From positions 1 through 64,000 of the forward strand of contig JAHDNF010000006.1 in NCBI GenBank assembly GCA_018435605.1: a stretch of 64,000 nucleotides of DNA, written 5' to 3'. The translations under genes and the position numbers were made by a program. Positions 10,101-16,784 of this stretch are shown here, piece by piece. The DNA is from a bacterium. Lineage in GTDB: Bacteria > Auribacterota > Auribacteria > Auribacterales > Auribacteraceae. The first letter of the stretch is position 1; every line of letters begins with the position of its first letter. A model generated the notes under the pieces. That model made no database searches and was not told the origin of the DNA. It saw nothing but the letters and a program-made list of their open reading frames with translations.

Positions 10101-10618
10101 TGATATAATTCATCCTGCCATTGTTCCACAAGATTACCGGGACAAACGATCAGGCATTGTTGGAGGTCTCCTCGAGCAACCAATTCTTTGATAAGAAGCC
10201 CGGTCATGATAGTTTTTCCTGCACCAGGATCATCTGCAAGTAGAAATCTGAGCGGTTGCCTAGGAAGCATATCTTCGTAAACAGCAGTAATCTGATGTGG
10301 TAATGGTTCTACTACGGAAGTATGAACAGCAAGAAGCGGATCGAAAAGATAGGCCAAGCGAATACGGTGCGCTTCAGATACAAGGCGGAATAGATTAGGA
10401 TCACCGTCAAAACTCCATGGCCTTCCTGCCTCCAAAATTGTGAGATCAGCTTCGTTTTCACGATAAATAATTTGATTGCCTAGTTTGCCGTGACTATCCT
10501 TGAATGTTAATTCAAGGACGTCAGAACCAAACCATTTGACATCAATAATAGTTACAAAACCATCGGGTAAAATACCTTTTACAACTGCTCCACGTTTAAG
10601 ATCTTCAAGGCGCGCCAT
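7112..10618 (-). CDS. SNF2-type helicase with C-terminal DUF3883
   Basis: A superfamily 2 helicase of 1,168 residues. Residues 1-60 look like a small beta barrel. The first RecA-like domain has the Walker A ADDPGAGKT (128-136), DEAH (230-233) and TATPHNGK (267-274). The second, about 515-625, has IIFTEHRDT, DAAGEGINL and RFGRIHRIGQ. A charged acidic insert sits near 435-460. A long helical region leads to a C-terminal DUF3883 domain (about 1040-1150) containing GYDIES and FIEVKGR, a D...ExK pattern like PD-(D/E)xK nuclease folds. Predicted role: ATP-driven movement on nucleic acid, possibly with cleavage. It is the first gene of a two-gene operon with the sacsin-type ATPase. AGAGGA lies just upstream of the ATG at 10618. 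The architecture resembles DISARM DrmD-like helicases, but no DISARM methylase, DUF1998 or PLD gene is present. Confidence 0.88.
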   Translation of the reverse strand: MARLEDLKRGAVVKGILPDGFVTIIDVKWFGSDVLELTFKDSHGKLGNQIIYRENEADLTILEAGRPWSFDGDPNLFRLVSEAHRIRLAYLFDPLLAVHTSVVEPLPHQITAVYEDMLPRQPLRFLLADDPGAGKTIMTGLLIKELVARGDLQQCLIVCPGNLVEQWQDELYHRFHLPFEIMTNDKYESARTGNWFKENPLAICRLDKLSRNEDVQEKLETTDWDLVVCDEAHKMSASFWGGEIRRTKRNQLGRLLSTLTRHFLLLTATPHNGKETDFQLFMALLDGDRFEGKFRDGVHSVDASDLMRRMIKEELVKFDGTPLFPERKAYTVEYQLSDGEAELYAHVTDYVKEEFNRAEKLANEGRKGTVGFALTILQRRLASSPEAIYQSLCRRWKRLEKRCREEELIRRGIEVNLEWCQAIPTLTDDDFDDLEDAPDDEVEEKEEQVVDLASAAQTISELKAEIESLKKLEALALRVRRSNTDRKWDELSRLLQNQAEMFDSHGHRRKLIIFTEHRDTLRYLQERIGSLIGRPEAVITIHGAMGRENRRIAEQLFTQDKAIEVLVATDAAGEGINLQRAHLMINYDLPWNPNRLEQRFGRIHRIGQTEVCHLWNLVASATREGDVYRRLLEKLDNEREALGGKVFDILGKLTFNDKPLRALLIEAIRYGDKPEVRERLNKVIDNALDRSKLIELIEEHALAHDSMDVTRVQAIKEEMERADARRLQPHFIASFFIEAFKRLGGTIRGREPARYEITNVPAVIRNRDRIIGMRNPILTKYERITFEKSRGNLPGKPTAEFVCPGHPLLDATLDLILERHYDLLKQGAFLIDESDSGDQIRALLYLEHSIQDARTDRSGNRHRVSQQIQFVEIKANGNVSTAGYAPYLDYRPSTDEERDMIKKNLDMSCFTSDIESLAMEYAVQHLVPQHLREVKSRKEALIDKTIAAVKDRLTVEINYWDHRARQLKEQELAGKTNAKINSAKARQRADELTNRLQKRIDDLQQERKVSPLPPNVIGGAIIVPIGLLKNEDTTKQSTMFARKTRAIEQTALQVVMETERKLGYDPQDVSADKCGYDIESRNSENPGTLRFIEVKGRVKGAQTVTITKNEILTALNKPEQYILAIVEVDGDKTNTSYISLPFTNEPDFGVTSVNYKLEELRSRGCQPL

Positions 10619-10707
10619 AAGAATCCTCTTAATGCAATATATTTAAATTCTCAAGCTTCGAATATTTAAAAGATTGTGTACCTTTACCTTATCAGGTTTA
10701 CACGAAT

Positions 10708-10729
10708 GTTGAATGATGAAACGTTCAAC
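10708..10729. promoter_or_regulatory. Leader dyad, possible operator
   Basis: GTTGAA (10708-10713) and TTCAAC (10724-10729) form an inverted repeat between the predicted transcription start (about 10749) and the helicase start codon. It could be an operator or a leader hairpin. Confidence 0.35.
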
Positions 10730-10755
10730 TTAGAAATATTTTTTATCTTGATGTT

Positions 10756-10784
10756 ATTATACATTTATTGACGTTTGGTGTAAA
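10756..10784 (-). promoter_or_regulatory. Sigma-70-type promoter of the helicase-ATPase operon
   Basis: On the minus strand TTTACA (10784-10779) and a perfect TATAAT (10761-10756) are separated by exactly 17 bases. The predicted start lies near 10749, giving a leader of about 130 bases before the helicase ATG. This is one of the two clearest promoters in the window. The rest of the 10621-10905 gap holds only the leader dyad. Confidence 0.65.
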
Positions 10785-10905
10785 TCCAATTTATAGAGTT
10801 TAGAAGTATGTGGAAATAGTTGACAAACATAAAAATCTTGATTTATTGATATTATAATTTAAGATTAGGCTAAAAAAGTTGCACTCCCAAAGTCCTCGTT
10901 AGGGA

Positions 10906-12009
10906 TTAATAGCTGTTGTCCCTATATTCCGCTCTCCTTTTTCCCGTTATCTTATTTTCTGTTCTCGTAAACTGTTTTGTAAATATCTGATTTAAATTTT
11001 CTAAAAAGTCCTTTGTGTCTGCAAAATAATTTGGATATGCTTTTTTTAAATTATTTATCGATGAAGCAGAAACAAGTACGACATTAACGTAATTATTTCC
11101 TTTAAATTCTTTTTCAAGAGATAAGTAGTCATCCGAAGCCTTTTTAATTTGTTTCTGTGTGAATGACCGATAGCTAATACGATTTTCCCAAGCATCCAAT
11201 TTGAGTATAAAGAAATAATCATCCTTATCTTTTTTTCTATCTATAAACTCAAATGAATAGGGAAGATCTTGTAAGAAGGTTTTAATGTTTAATTGGTTCA
11301 TTAAGCTCATGGTTTTAGGTATTAACATAGATTCAGAAAACATGGGGTTAAAAGGGATATTACCATCTTCAAGCATAGCAAAGAGCTTACTAACACATCT
11401 AAAAAATGAAAGCCATTTTTTATTTCCTTGACCTGATTTTAAAGGTTCCCCAGTAAAAGTTTCTACAACTTCTACCGCAGTAGCCCATGAATGTTGAATT
11501 TTGCTTCTTAATTGAATCTCAACTAAAAAATCTTTATATTCACCTTTTGTCGCATTATATTTATAGATAAGATGCCTTCCTCTATAGCCTGATTTTTTTG
11601 GATTAGTAATATAATCATTTTCTTTGAATAATTTATGACGAGTACGGCTTTTAATAAGTAACTCTTGTAATTCATGTACTTTTTTTATGTTTTCTACAAC
11701 TACCCTACAGCCAGCAATATCTTGCATACGATCAAGACTCATTGTCTTCATTTTTATCAATTTCGATTCTATTGAACGAAGGCGTTTTAATCTTTGTACT
11801 ACTATACCCGTAGTGTCAACTTTTACAGTTAAATGTCTGAGAAGTGTTAGCATGCATTGCATGGGATATGCGTGGCTAGAACGCCAGTTAGATAAAATAT
11901 TTAATTGTTCTTCAGAAATTGAGTCTGAGGTTAAAATACGCAATGAATCACCAGCTTTACGTACTGCTGTTTTTGAATATTCTAGGGTGATCCATTTTTC
12001 TTTTTTCAT
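10906..12009 (-). CDS. RelA/SpoT-domain nucleotide synthetase
   Basis: A 367-residue protein with a RelA/SpoT-type synthetase domain. Recognisable parts in order are RLKRLRSIESKL with a nearby DIAGCRVVV (about residues 78-110), NPKKSGYRGRHLIYKY (about 143-158), and EIQLRSKIQHSWATAVE (about 171-187). These are the substrate-binding and catalytic signatures of (p)ppGpp-type pyrophosphokinases. No HD hydrolase, TGS or ACT domain is present, so it is a stand-alone synthetase and not a housekeeping Rel. The C-terminal half (about 220-367) is unrecognised. Stand-alone members include small alarmone synthetases and toxic toxSAS/CapRel enzymes. Its place in a mobile island next to a putative defence operon favours a defence or toxin role, by inference. 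The ATG at 12009 lacks a clear Shine-Dalgarno sequence. No antitoxin gene is obvious beside it. Confidence 0.85.
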   Translation of the reverse strand: MKKEKWITLEYSKTAVRKAGDSLRILTSDSISEEQLNILSNWRSSHAYPMQCMLTLLRHLTVKVDTTGIVVQRLKRLRSIESKLIKMKTMSLDRMQDIAGCRVVVENIKKVHELQELLIKSRTRHKLFKENDYITNPKKSGYRGRHLIYKYNATKGEYKDFLVEIQLRSKIQHSWATAVEVVETFTGEPLKSGQGNKKWLSFFRCVSKLFAMLEDGNIPFNPMFSESMLIPKTMSLMNQLNIKTFLQDLPYSFEFIDRKKDKDDYFFILKLDAWENRISYRSFTQKQIKKASDDYLSLEKEFKGNNYVNVVLVSASSINNLKKAYPNYFADTKDFLENLNQIFTKQFTRTENKITGKRRAEYRDNSY

Positions 12010-12190
12010 GATGAGGAATTAATAATTTTAGTTGTTATAATTAGTCTTCACAACCTTCCCGACACTCCGGAATCGGCAGAGCAGTATACTTAATTTCAAT
12101 AGGTTTTGTCACATCCATTCACCGATGATACTTTGAGTTTTGGGACTACTGAGAATTATGTTATTCCATCAAAATAAACATTGCAACTAA

Positions 12191-13255
12191 TTATTCCCGA
12201 TAATAGTGATTGATCAAACCGCCTAACTTTGAGTGGCACTTTACCTCACTAGTAGCCGATGAAATAGTTTCATTATCTAACCCTGAATGTGGTCTATCTG
12301 TATTGTAATAATCGATATATTCTTTGATTAAATAATCGAAATGATCTTTACCGAAGATAAAAAACTTATCGAGACATTCGCGTTTAATAGTACCGACAAA
12401 TCCTTCTGCATACGGATTAAGGTTAGGTGATTTATACGGGATTGTCTTGACCTTAAAATTATACTGCTTAAATAGATCGTTAAATTTTTGTGTGTATTTG
12501 CCATCACTGTCGCGGATAAGTAGCTTTTTTGAATCATCGTTTTTAAACAGTTCGGCTATTTCTTTTGACACCTCAACAACCCATTCCGGAGATGGTTTAA
12601 AACTTGAGCCGGCAATATGAACTTCTCTTGTTCGTATGTTAATAAAAAATAAAACGAATATGGTTTTTAATCCAAGTGGAGTCCAGATAGTTTTTGAAAA
12701 AAAGTCACAAGCCCAAAGAGTTTTAAAAGTTCGTTTTATATAAGCGTCCCATGAATCTTCATATCGTTTTGGAGCCGGGTCAAGTGCGTTGTCGATCATG
12801 ATGCGTTTAACAGTATTTCTGCTACGTTTTATTCCTAATTTTTTTAGTTCCCCCATTATTCTACCGTAACCCCAATCAAGGTTTTCTTTTGCCATTCGGA
12901 TAATAAGATTGATGATATCCTGGTTTGTTCTTTTAGGCCGTCCGAGTTTGACATGTTTGTTAAGGTTACCGTCTTCAAAATCGTTTACCCATCGTCTGAA
13001 AGTAGAATAGTTGACTATAGATATAATCTTTTTTATAGAACCGCCCAAAGGTAAACCATACTTGATTAATCGTAATTTTTCCTGATACGTTGTACGGATA
13101 ACATTCGAGTCTATTCGGGATCGTAGGATATCATTTTCTACTTTCATAAACTCGATTTGTTGGACAAGAGGTGTATGAACCATTTGTCCTAGCATTGTTA
13201 AAAAACATTGAAAAACTTTGTTTTGTGGTGTATTAATAATAGGTAATAGTTGCAT
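12191..13255 (-). CDS. DDE transposase (integrase core), apparently intact
   Basis: An insertion-sequence transposase with an N-terminal helical/HTH part (TFRRWVNDFEDG, LGRPKRTNQDIINLIIRMAK) and an rve-type catalytic core. The candidate DDE triad is D in WACDFF, D in IRDSDGKY, and E in AEGFVGTIKREC; NTDRPHSGLDN follows, as in IS3/IS481-like enzymes. The preferred start is ATG 13255, five bases after AAGGAG; a GTG at 13261 is the alternative. A frameshifted relative of its N-terminus lies at 1819-2264 and a shorter chimera at 14327-14475. On its right, AGGTTGCACAATTGCGGC plus ACCCC (about 13302-13323) resembles the opening motif of the dispersed repeats and may mark an element end. I could not define a matching left end in 12010-12190. 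Confidence 0.9.
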   Translation of the reverse strand: MQLLPIINTPQNKVFQCFLTMLGQMVHTPLVQQIEFMKVENDILRSRIDSNVIRTTYQEKLRLIKYGLPLGGSIKKIISIVNYSTFRRWVNDFEDGNLNKHVKLGRPKRTNQDIINLIIRMAKENLDWGYGRIMGELKKLGIKRSRNTVKRIMIDNALDPAPKRYEDSWDAYIKRTFKTLWACDFFSKTIWTPLGLKTIFVLFFINIRTREVHIAGSSFKPSPEWVVEVSKEIAELFKNDDSKKLLIRDSDGKYTQKFNDLFKQYNFKVKTIPYKSPNLNPYAEGFVGTIKRECLDKFFIFGKDHFDYLIKEYIDYYNTDRPHSGLDNETISSATSEVKCHSKLGGLINHYYRE

Positions 13256-13362
13256 GCTCACTCCTTTCTTTTGGTTATGTTTTTAACTTTAAAAAGAGGT
13301 TGCACAATTGCGGCACCCCACTGAAAACTGCGACAAAACCGCGACATTTTCAAAAAAAGAAA

Positions 13363-13707
13363 CTATGGTTCAAAACCATCATTTTCCGAAAAATCGCGAC
13401 AAAACTGCGCCATTTTTTGGAAAACAATTATCTGATTTTCATGGTCTTTTATGCGGGTCAAAGGTCTTAATAGTCGCTCTGTAAAAACCTTATCATGTGT
13501 CAGTATTTCTTCTTGTATTTCTGGTGCTAATTTTAGTAAATTTAGTAGCTGAGTTACCCTTGCTCTAGATATACCTATTTTCTTTGCAATCCGAGAGTTA
13601 GAATACTCAGGATGCCTGTCTTTTATATCCATGATTTTCCTTGCAGAGCGGATAGGATTTGGCTTGATTTGTGGGGCTGAGAGATCGGTGCTCAGAGAAT
13701 ATCGCAT
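13363..13707 (-). CDS. Small HTH protein of the mobile element (ParB-like HTH)
   Basis: A 114-residue protein with a helix-turn-helix: SNSRIAKKIGISRARV followed by TQLLNLLKLAPEIQEEIL. This pattern is typical of small ParB/KorB-like HTH proteins carried with recombinases on mobile elements. I prefer the ATG at 13707, preceded by AGAGAAGAA. The frame is open back to 13815 (TTG), but the extra 36 residues overlap a stretch that is repeated elsewhere as non-coding or transposase-start sequence. It sits just upstream of the intact transposase on the same strand, inside the repeat cluster. It probably acts in control of the element; the function is not shown. Confidence 0.6.
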   Translation of the reverse strand: MRYSLSTDLSAPQIKPNPIRSARKIMDIKDRHPEYSNSRIAKKIGISRARVTQLLNLLKLAPEIQEEILTHDKVFTERLLRPLTRIKDHENQIIVFQKMAQFCRDFSENDGFEP

Positions 13708-13813
13708 TTCTTCTCTGATAATCTTTTTGTAAATATATACAAGGGTGGAAATAAAGTTCGTATTTTGTTGGTGCACGGGGAGATATGTACCTCTGATAAT
13801 TTTTATTGATAGC

Positions 13814-14317
13814 AAAAAGGGTTTATACTATCGGCGATTAGGTCTCATTTGTCTATATTTTTCTGCATTGCAAAAAGGCATCCAAATAGCCTCAAAAGTC
13901 AGGTCGCAAAATTAGCGCACCCCCCTGAAAACAGATCAAAATATTGCTGATCGTGGACGGACAACCCGTCGACAACAATCCACATGGAAACCGGCTGAAA
14001 AACGGTCGAAAACCCGACAAAATATCTGCATAAAATAACACAATAAAATTCGTATCGATGATCCAGTACACAAAATGGTTCGAGTAATGACGGCCCGGTA
14101 GTAAAAATTTTGGTCGCAAAAAAATCGGTGTTTTTTGATGATTTTGGGATGATTGGTCGTTACGCGGAAAGGATAGTGTGGTAGAAGCGGTTGTTTTTAT
14201 TATTATCTATATTAGAGTTATTTATATCGATTTCATTGTGATAATTTCGCGATATTTTCAGTCCTGATTCAATGCAAAAAGTGGTTCGCTCAGACGTCGA
14301 CCCGGGGAGAGTGAAAT
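13814..14317. repeat. Dispersed repeat, copy 1b
   Basis: From about 13886 this matches 163-590, including the AGGTCGCAAAATTAGCGC opening and the GACCCGGGGAG ending. Its leading part (13814-13885) matches the start of copies 2a (2268) and 2b (14478). It lies directly upstream of the HTH gene. Confidence 0.85.
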
Positions 14318-14326
14318 GTCGGTGCT

Positions 14327-14475
14327 CAGAGAATATCGCATTTCTTCTCTGATAATCTTTTTGTAAATGTATACGAGTGTGGATATAAAGTTCGTATTTT
14401 GTTTGTGCACGGGGAGGTCTTTATATGAGCGAACGATTCCATTATATATAATCCTCTGATAATTTTTACCGACAT
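14327..14475 (-). pseudogene. Chimeric transposase-start / HTH-leader remnant
   Basis: Read on the minus strand from the ATG at 14475, the first 20 or so codons give MSVKIIRGLYIMESFAHIKT, nearly the same as the start of the transposase remnant at 2264. The sequence then switches to a near copy of the leader and first codons of the HTH gene (13690-13770), out of frame, and ends at the border of repeat 1b. It looks like an internal deletion product. Confidence 0.6.
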
Positions 14476-14477
14476 AA

Positions 14478-14852
14478 AAAAGGGCTTATACTATCGGCGA
14501 TTAGGTTTCATTTGTCTACTATTTTCTGCATTGCAAAAAGGCATCCAATTAGCCTAAAAATCAGGTCGCAAAATTAGCGTACCCCTCTGGCGGATGATAA
14601 AAAATCCTCAAAAAAGTGGTTCTGTAGATAGCAATCCGGCTATGTTTCAAAAAGTCTCAATTATTTTGTGATTTTCAGGTATGAAATGTCAGGGTATTTC
14701 TTAAGCGCAAAGAGATGTTCTGGAAGTGCTATTGTTTATGTAAATAAGCTGTGGTAAGAGGAATAATTCTGTGTGATTCTTATTTATTTTCGAAGAATTT
14801 AGCGGGAAGGTTACCGACAATTTTACGCTCTGGGATAGCAACCCGGGGAGGA
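14478..14852. repeat. Dispersed repeat, copy 2b
   Basis: This matches 2268-2640 closely, with the AGGTCGCAAAATTAGCGT motif near 14563 and the ending GGGATAGCAACCCGGGGAGG. A diverged second tail follows directly. No gene is evident. Confidence 0.85.
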
Positions 14853-14857
14853 TGACT

Positions 14858-14972
14858 TTGCTGTAACTCAGCTGTGATAAGATTGATAATTCTCTGTGAT
14901 TCTTAATTATTTTTTGAATTCTCAGAAAAAACGCGGATGACAATTTTACGCTATGGGACACCGACCCGGGGA
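14858..14972. repeat. Diverged tail-only repeat copy
   Basis: A tandem, more diverged copy of the last 115 or so bases of repeat 2b. Both contain an AGCTGTG(G/A)TAAGA block and a GACAATTTTACGCT block, and this one ends GGGACACCGACCCGGGGAGAG. It stops seven bases short of the second Fic stop codon. Confidence 0.7.
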
Positions 14973-14978
14973 GAGATT

Positions 14979-15710
14979 TCACTTGAAAAGCCGTAAATAA
15001 TCTCTTTGTGTTTCTCTCACGCATCGGGCGATAAACTCGATAAAATTAATGTCATCTGTATGGGCACGCTCTAAAGTTTGAATATACTCATTGCGTAATA
15101 CAGGAGGAATGATCGCTATGGTATATCCCGACTGCAAGAGGATCAGGTTCATAATCAGCCGTGCGATTCTACCGTTTCCGTCAACAAAAGGATGAATAAA
15201 CACAAATTCCTTATGCGCCAGCGCGGCAGATTCCACAGGATGTTTTTTTGATCGCATTTCACTAAGGCGCGCAACAAATTCCGTTATGAGGACTGATAAT
15301 TCCTGAGGTGCGGGCAACGGGTATTTCGAACCTGTAATCAATGCTTTCACTTTGCGGTATTTACCTGCTTGCGACTCATCAATCCTATAGTAGAAAAATT
15401 TATGTAATTTTTTGATATCGTTTTCTTTAAGGAATTTTTCCTGCGCAAGTTGGTAAATCAAGTCAAACGCCTCGCTATGCCCGAGTGCCTCAAAGTGCTC
15501 TTTAAGCTGTTTTCCGCCGATGGTTATACCTTCTTCGATAACAACCTTTGTTTCAGATTCGGTCAGCGAATTGCCTTCAAGGGCATTGCTGGAGTAGGTT
15601 AACCCGATACGATAGTATTCCTTAATTTGACTTCTTAAATGAGCGTCTAACGGCCTGAATTCATTTATTTCAGATTGAAGCTTATCGATTTCTTGTAAAA
15701 TACTTTTCAT
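14979..15710 (-). CDS. Fic-domain protein, second copy (different subfamily)
   Basis: A complete 243-residue Fic protein, a likely AMP transferase. The catalytic motif HPFVDGNGR lies near residue 173. The inhibitory motif SSNALEG lies near residue 41, ahead of the Fic fold, so it is class II. There is no C-terminal winged helix, unlike the Fic at 752-1804, and the two proteins share little beyond the Fic core, so they are not a recent duplication. The start ATG at 15710 is followed by a helical N-terminus; no strong ribosome binding site is seen. Repeat tails abut its 3' end and phage remnants lie beyond its 5' end. Target and role are unknown. Confidence 0.9.
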   Translation of the reverse strand: MKSILQEIDKLQSEINEFRPLDAHLRSQIKEYYRIGLTYSSNALEGNSLTESETKVVIEEGITIGGKQLKEHFEALGHSEAFDLIYQLAQEKFLKENDIKKLHKFFYYRIDESQAGKYRKVKALITGSKYPLPAPQELSVLITEFVARLSEMRSKKHPVESAALAHKEFVFIHPFVDGNGRIARLIMNLILLQSGYTIAIIPPVLRNEYIQTLERAHTDDINFIEFIARCVRETQRDYLRLFK

Positions 15711-15903
15711 AGCGCAACCTCTTTTTATTCCTCGTTAATCATAGGTATACTATTCAATCTTTCGATATAAATAAAGATATTTCTTTTCCACATCATAGTA
15801 ACCGACCTATTGTCATATTCAACCACCTGTCATAGAATGAGATTATACAAATAAAACTGCGTTGAGGACTGATCATTCTTGAACGCACCCAAATTTAATG
15901 GAT

Positions 15904-15945
15904 AGCCCGTTTCTCGTGCACGAGCGAGACGCGGGCTTTCTTTTT
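15904..15945 (+). terminator. Rho-independent terminator
   Basis: AGCCCG (15904-15909) pairs with CGGGCT (15932-15937), and TCTCG with CGAGA inside it. A T-rich run (15938-15945) follows on the plus strand. It lies upstream of the phage remnant, probably the end of a lost upstream gene. The rest of 15711-15979 holds nothing else I can identify. Confidence 0.7.
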
Positions 15946-15979
15946 GGGCAAAAGTACAAGGCAATATTCAGGAGATTCT

Positions 15980-16195
15980 ATGACCGTACCAACCAGACAG
16001 GCACTGCTCGATAACGTAGAGCGCGCGATCAACGCACGGCTCACTGGCGGAGCGGTTCATTCGTACACCATCGGCGATAGAAACCTGCAGTATATCAGTT
16101 TTAACGAGCTTATCAGGTTACGCGATAAACTCCGGCGCGAAATCGCCGGGTCGCAAATCAGAACATCATATGCAAGGTTCGATACATCGACATGA
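15980..16195 (+). CDS. Phage gpW-like head-tail joining protein
   Basis: A 71-residue protein with the layout of the small gpW-type proteins coded just before phage portal genes: a helix (RQALLDNVERAINARLTGG), a short beta hairpin (SYTIGDRNLQYIS), then a helix (LIRLRDKLRREIAG). gpW-type proteins help join head and tail in lambda-like phages. ATG 15980 is chosen because GGAG lies at 15971-15974; an in-frame TTG at 15944 lies in the terminator T-run and is unlikely. Its stop overlaps the start of the truncated portal gene (ATGA), as in phage genomes. It is a prophage relic; terminase and downstream head genes are missing. Confidence 0.65.
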   Translation: MTVPTRQALLDNVERAINARLTGGAVHSYTIGDRNLQYISFNELIRLRDKLRREIAGSQIRTSYARFDTST

Positions 16196-16470
16196 GCGAG
16201 CATAAAACAATTTCTCAAATATTTTCAGACGGTATTGACGGCATGATCGGCGTATTCTCGCCCCGTTCAGCGTTCCGCCGCAAAATGTTCCGCGAAGCGA
16301 TCAGAGTATCGCAGTCGTTCAGGGCGTACAAAGGCGCACAACACGACCGGATCAGGTCGTCATGGATTCCCGGCGGTGGGTCGGCGGACGAGACGTTGTT
16401 GCCGGAACTGGCGGATATCCGTGAACGGAGCAGAGACTTAAACCGAAACGATGCGGTATTGTTTATGTAA
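16192..16470 (+). pseudogene. Truncated lambda-family phage portal protein
   Basis: The first 88 or so codons match the N-terminus of lambda-family portal proteins: RAYKGAQHDRIRSSW, then GGGSADETLLPEL, then DIRERSRDLNRNDAV, the typical pattern in front of the portal core. Portal proteins are usually about 500 residues long. Here the frame runs into a tail-only copy of the dispersed repeat at about 16456, which supplies the stop codon (TAA, 16468-16470) after four foreign codons. The repeat (or the deletion it marks) therefore removed the remaining 80 percent of the gene. It overlaps the gpW-like gene by four bases. Confidence 0.7.
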
Positions 16471-16577
16471 ATAAGCTGTGGTACGAGGAATATTTCTGTG
16501 TGATTCTTATTTATTTTTGAAGAATTTAGCGGGAAGGTTACCGACAATTTCACGCTCTGGGATAGCAACCCGGGGAG
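16456..16577. repeat. Tail-only repeat copy joined to the portal gene
   Basis: This matches the last 120 or so bases of repeats 2a and 2b (from TATTGTTTATGTAAATAAGC to GGGATAGCAACCCGGGGAG). The left junction falls inside the portal gene. No target-site duplication is obvious. Bases 16578-16665 hold nothing recognisable. Confidence 0.85.
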
Positions 16578-16667
16578 AATAATCTCAAATCATAATGTCA
16601 AAATAATGACAAAAAGTCAGCATTTTTTTGTGCAGATTATTTTTTGAGGTGCACAGATAAAAAATAA

Positions 16668-16713
16668 AAAGATTGGGCAAAGAATCTTTGAAAGAGTTCT
16701 TTGCCAATCTTTA
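16668..16713 (-). terminator. Rho-independent terminator of nifJ
   Basis: AAAGATTGG(G)CAAAGAA pairs with TTCTTTGCCAATCTTT across a short loop. On the minus strand the hairpin is followed by a T-rich tract (the A-rich 16656-16670 of the plus strand). It lies about 70 bases past the nifJ stop codon. Confidence 0.85.
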
Positions 16714-16784
16714 TAGGTAAGAGACTGCATTAATGCTGTCTATAATGAAGTAATCGGTTAAAATATTTAGCTATTATCCTGAAA

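Noticed and set aside
7112-10618. Full DISARM system
   Set aside because: A DISARM-like helicase alone is not enough; no methylase, DUF1998 or PLD gene is present in the window.
12041-12118. 25-codon minus-strand peptide between the Rel-type gene and the transposase
   Set aside because: It has a start and stop and two cysteines but no ribosome binding site, and it is too short to judge. An antitoxin for the synthetase was considered, without support.
2500-16577. Repeat tails as integron attC sites or a group II intron end
   Set aside because: No attC core sequences or paired R/L boxes, no integrase gene, and no domain V-like hairpin or reverse transcriptase.
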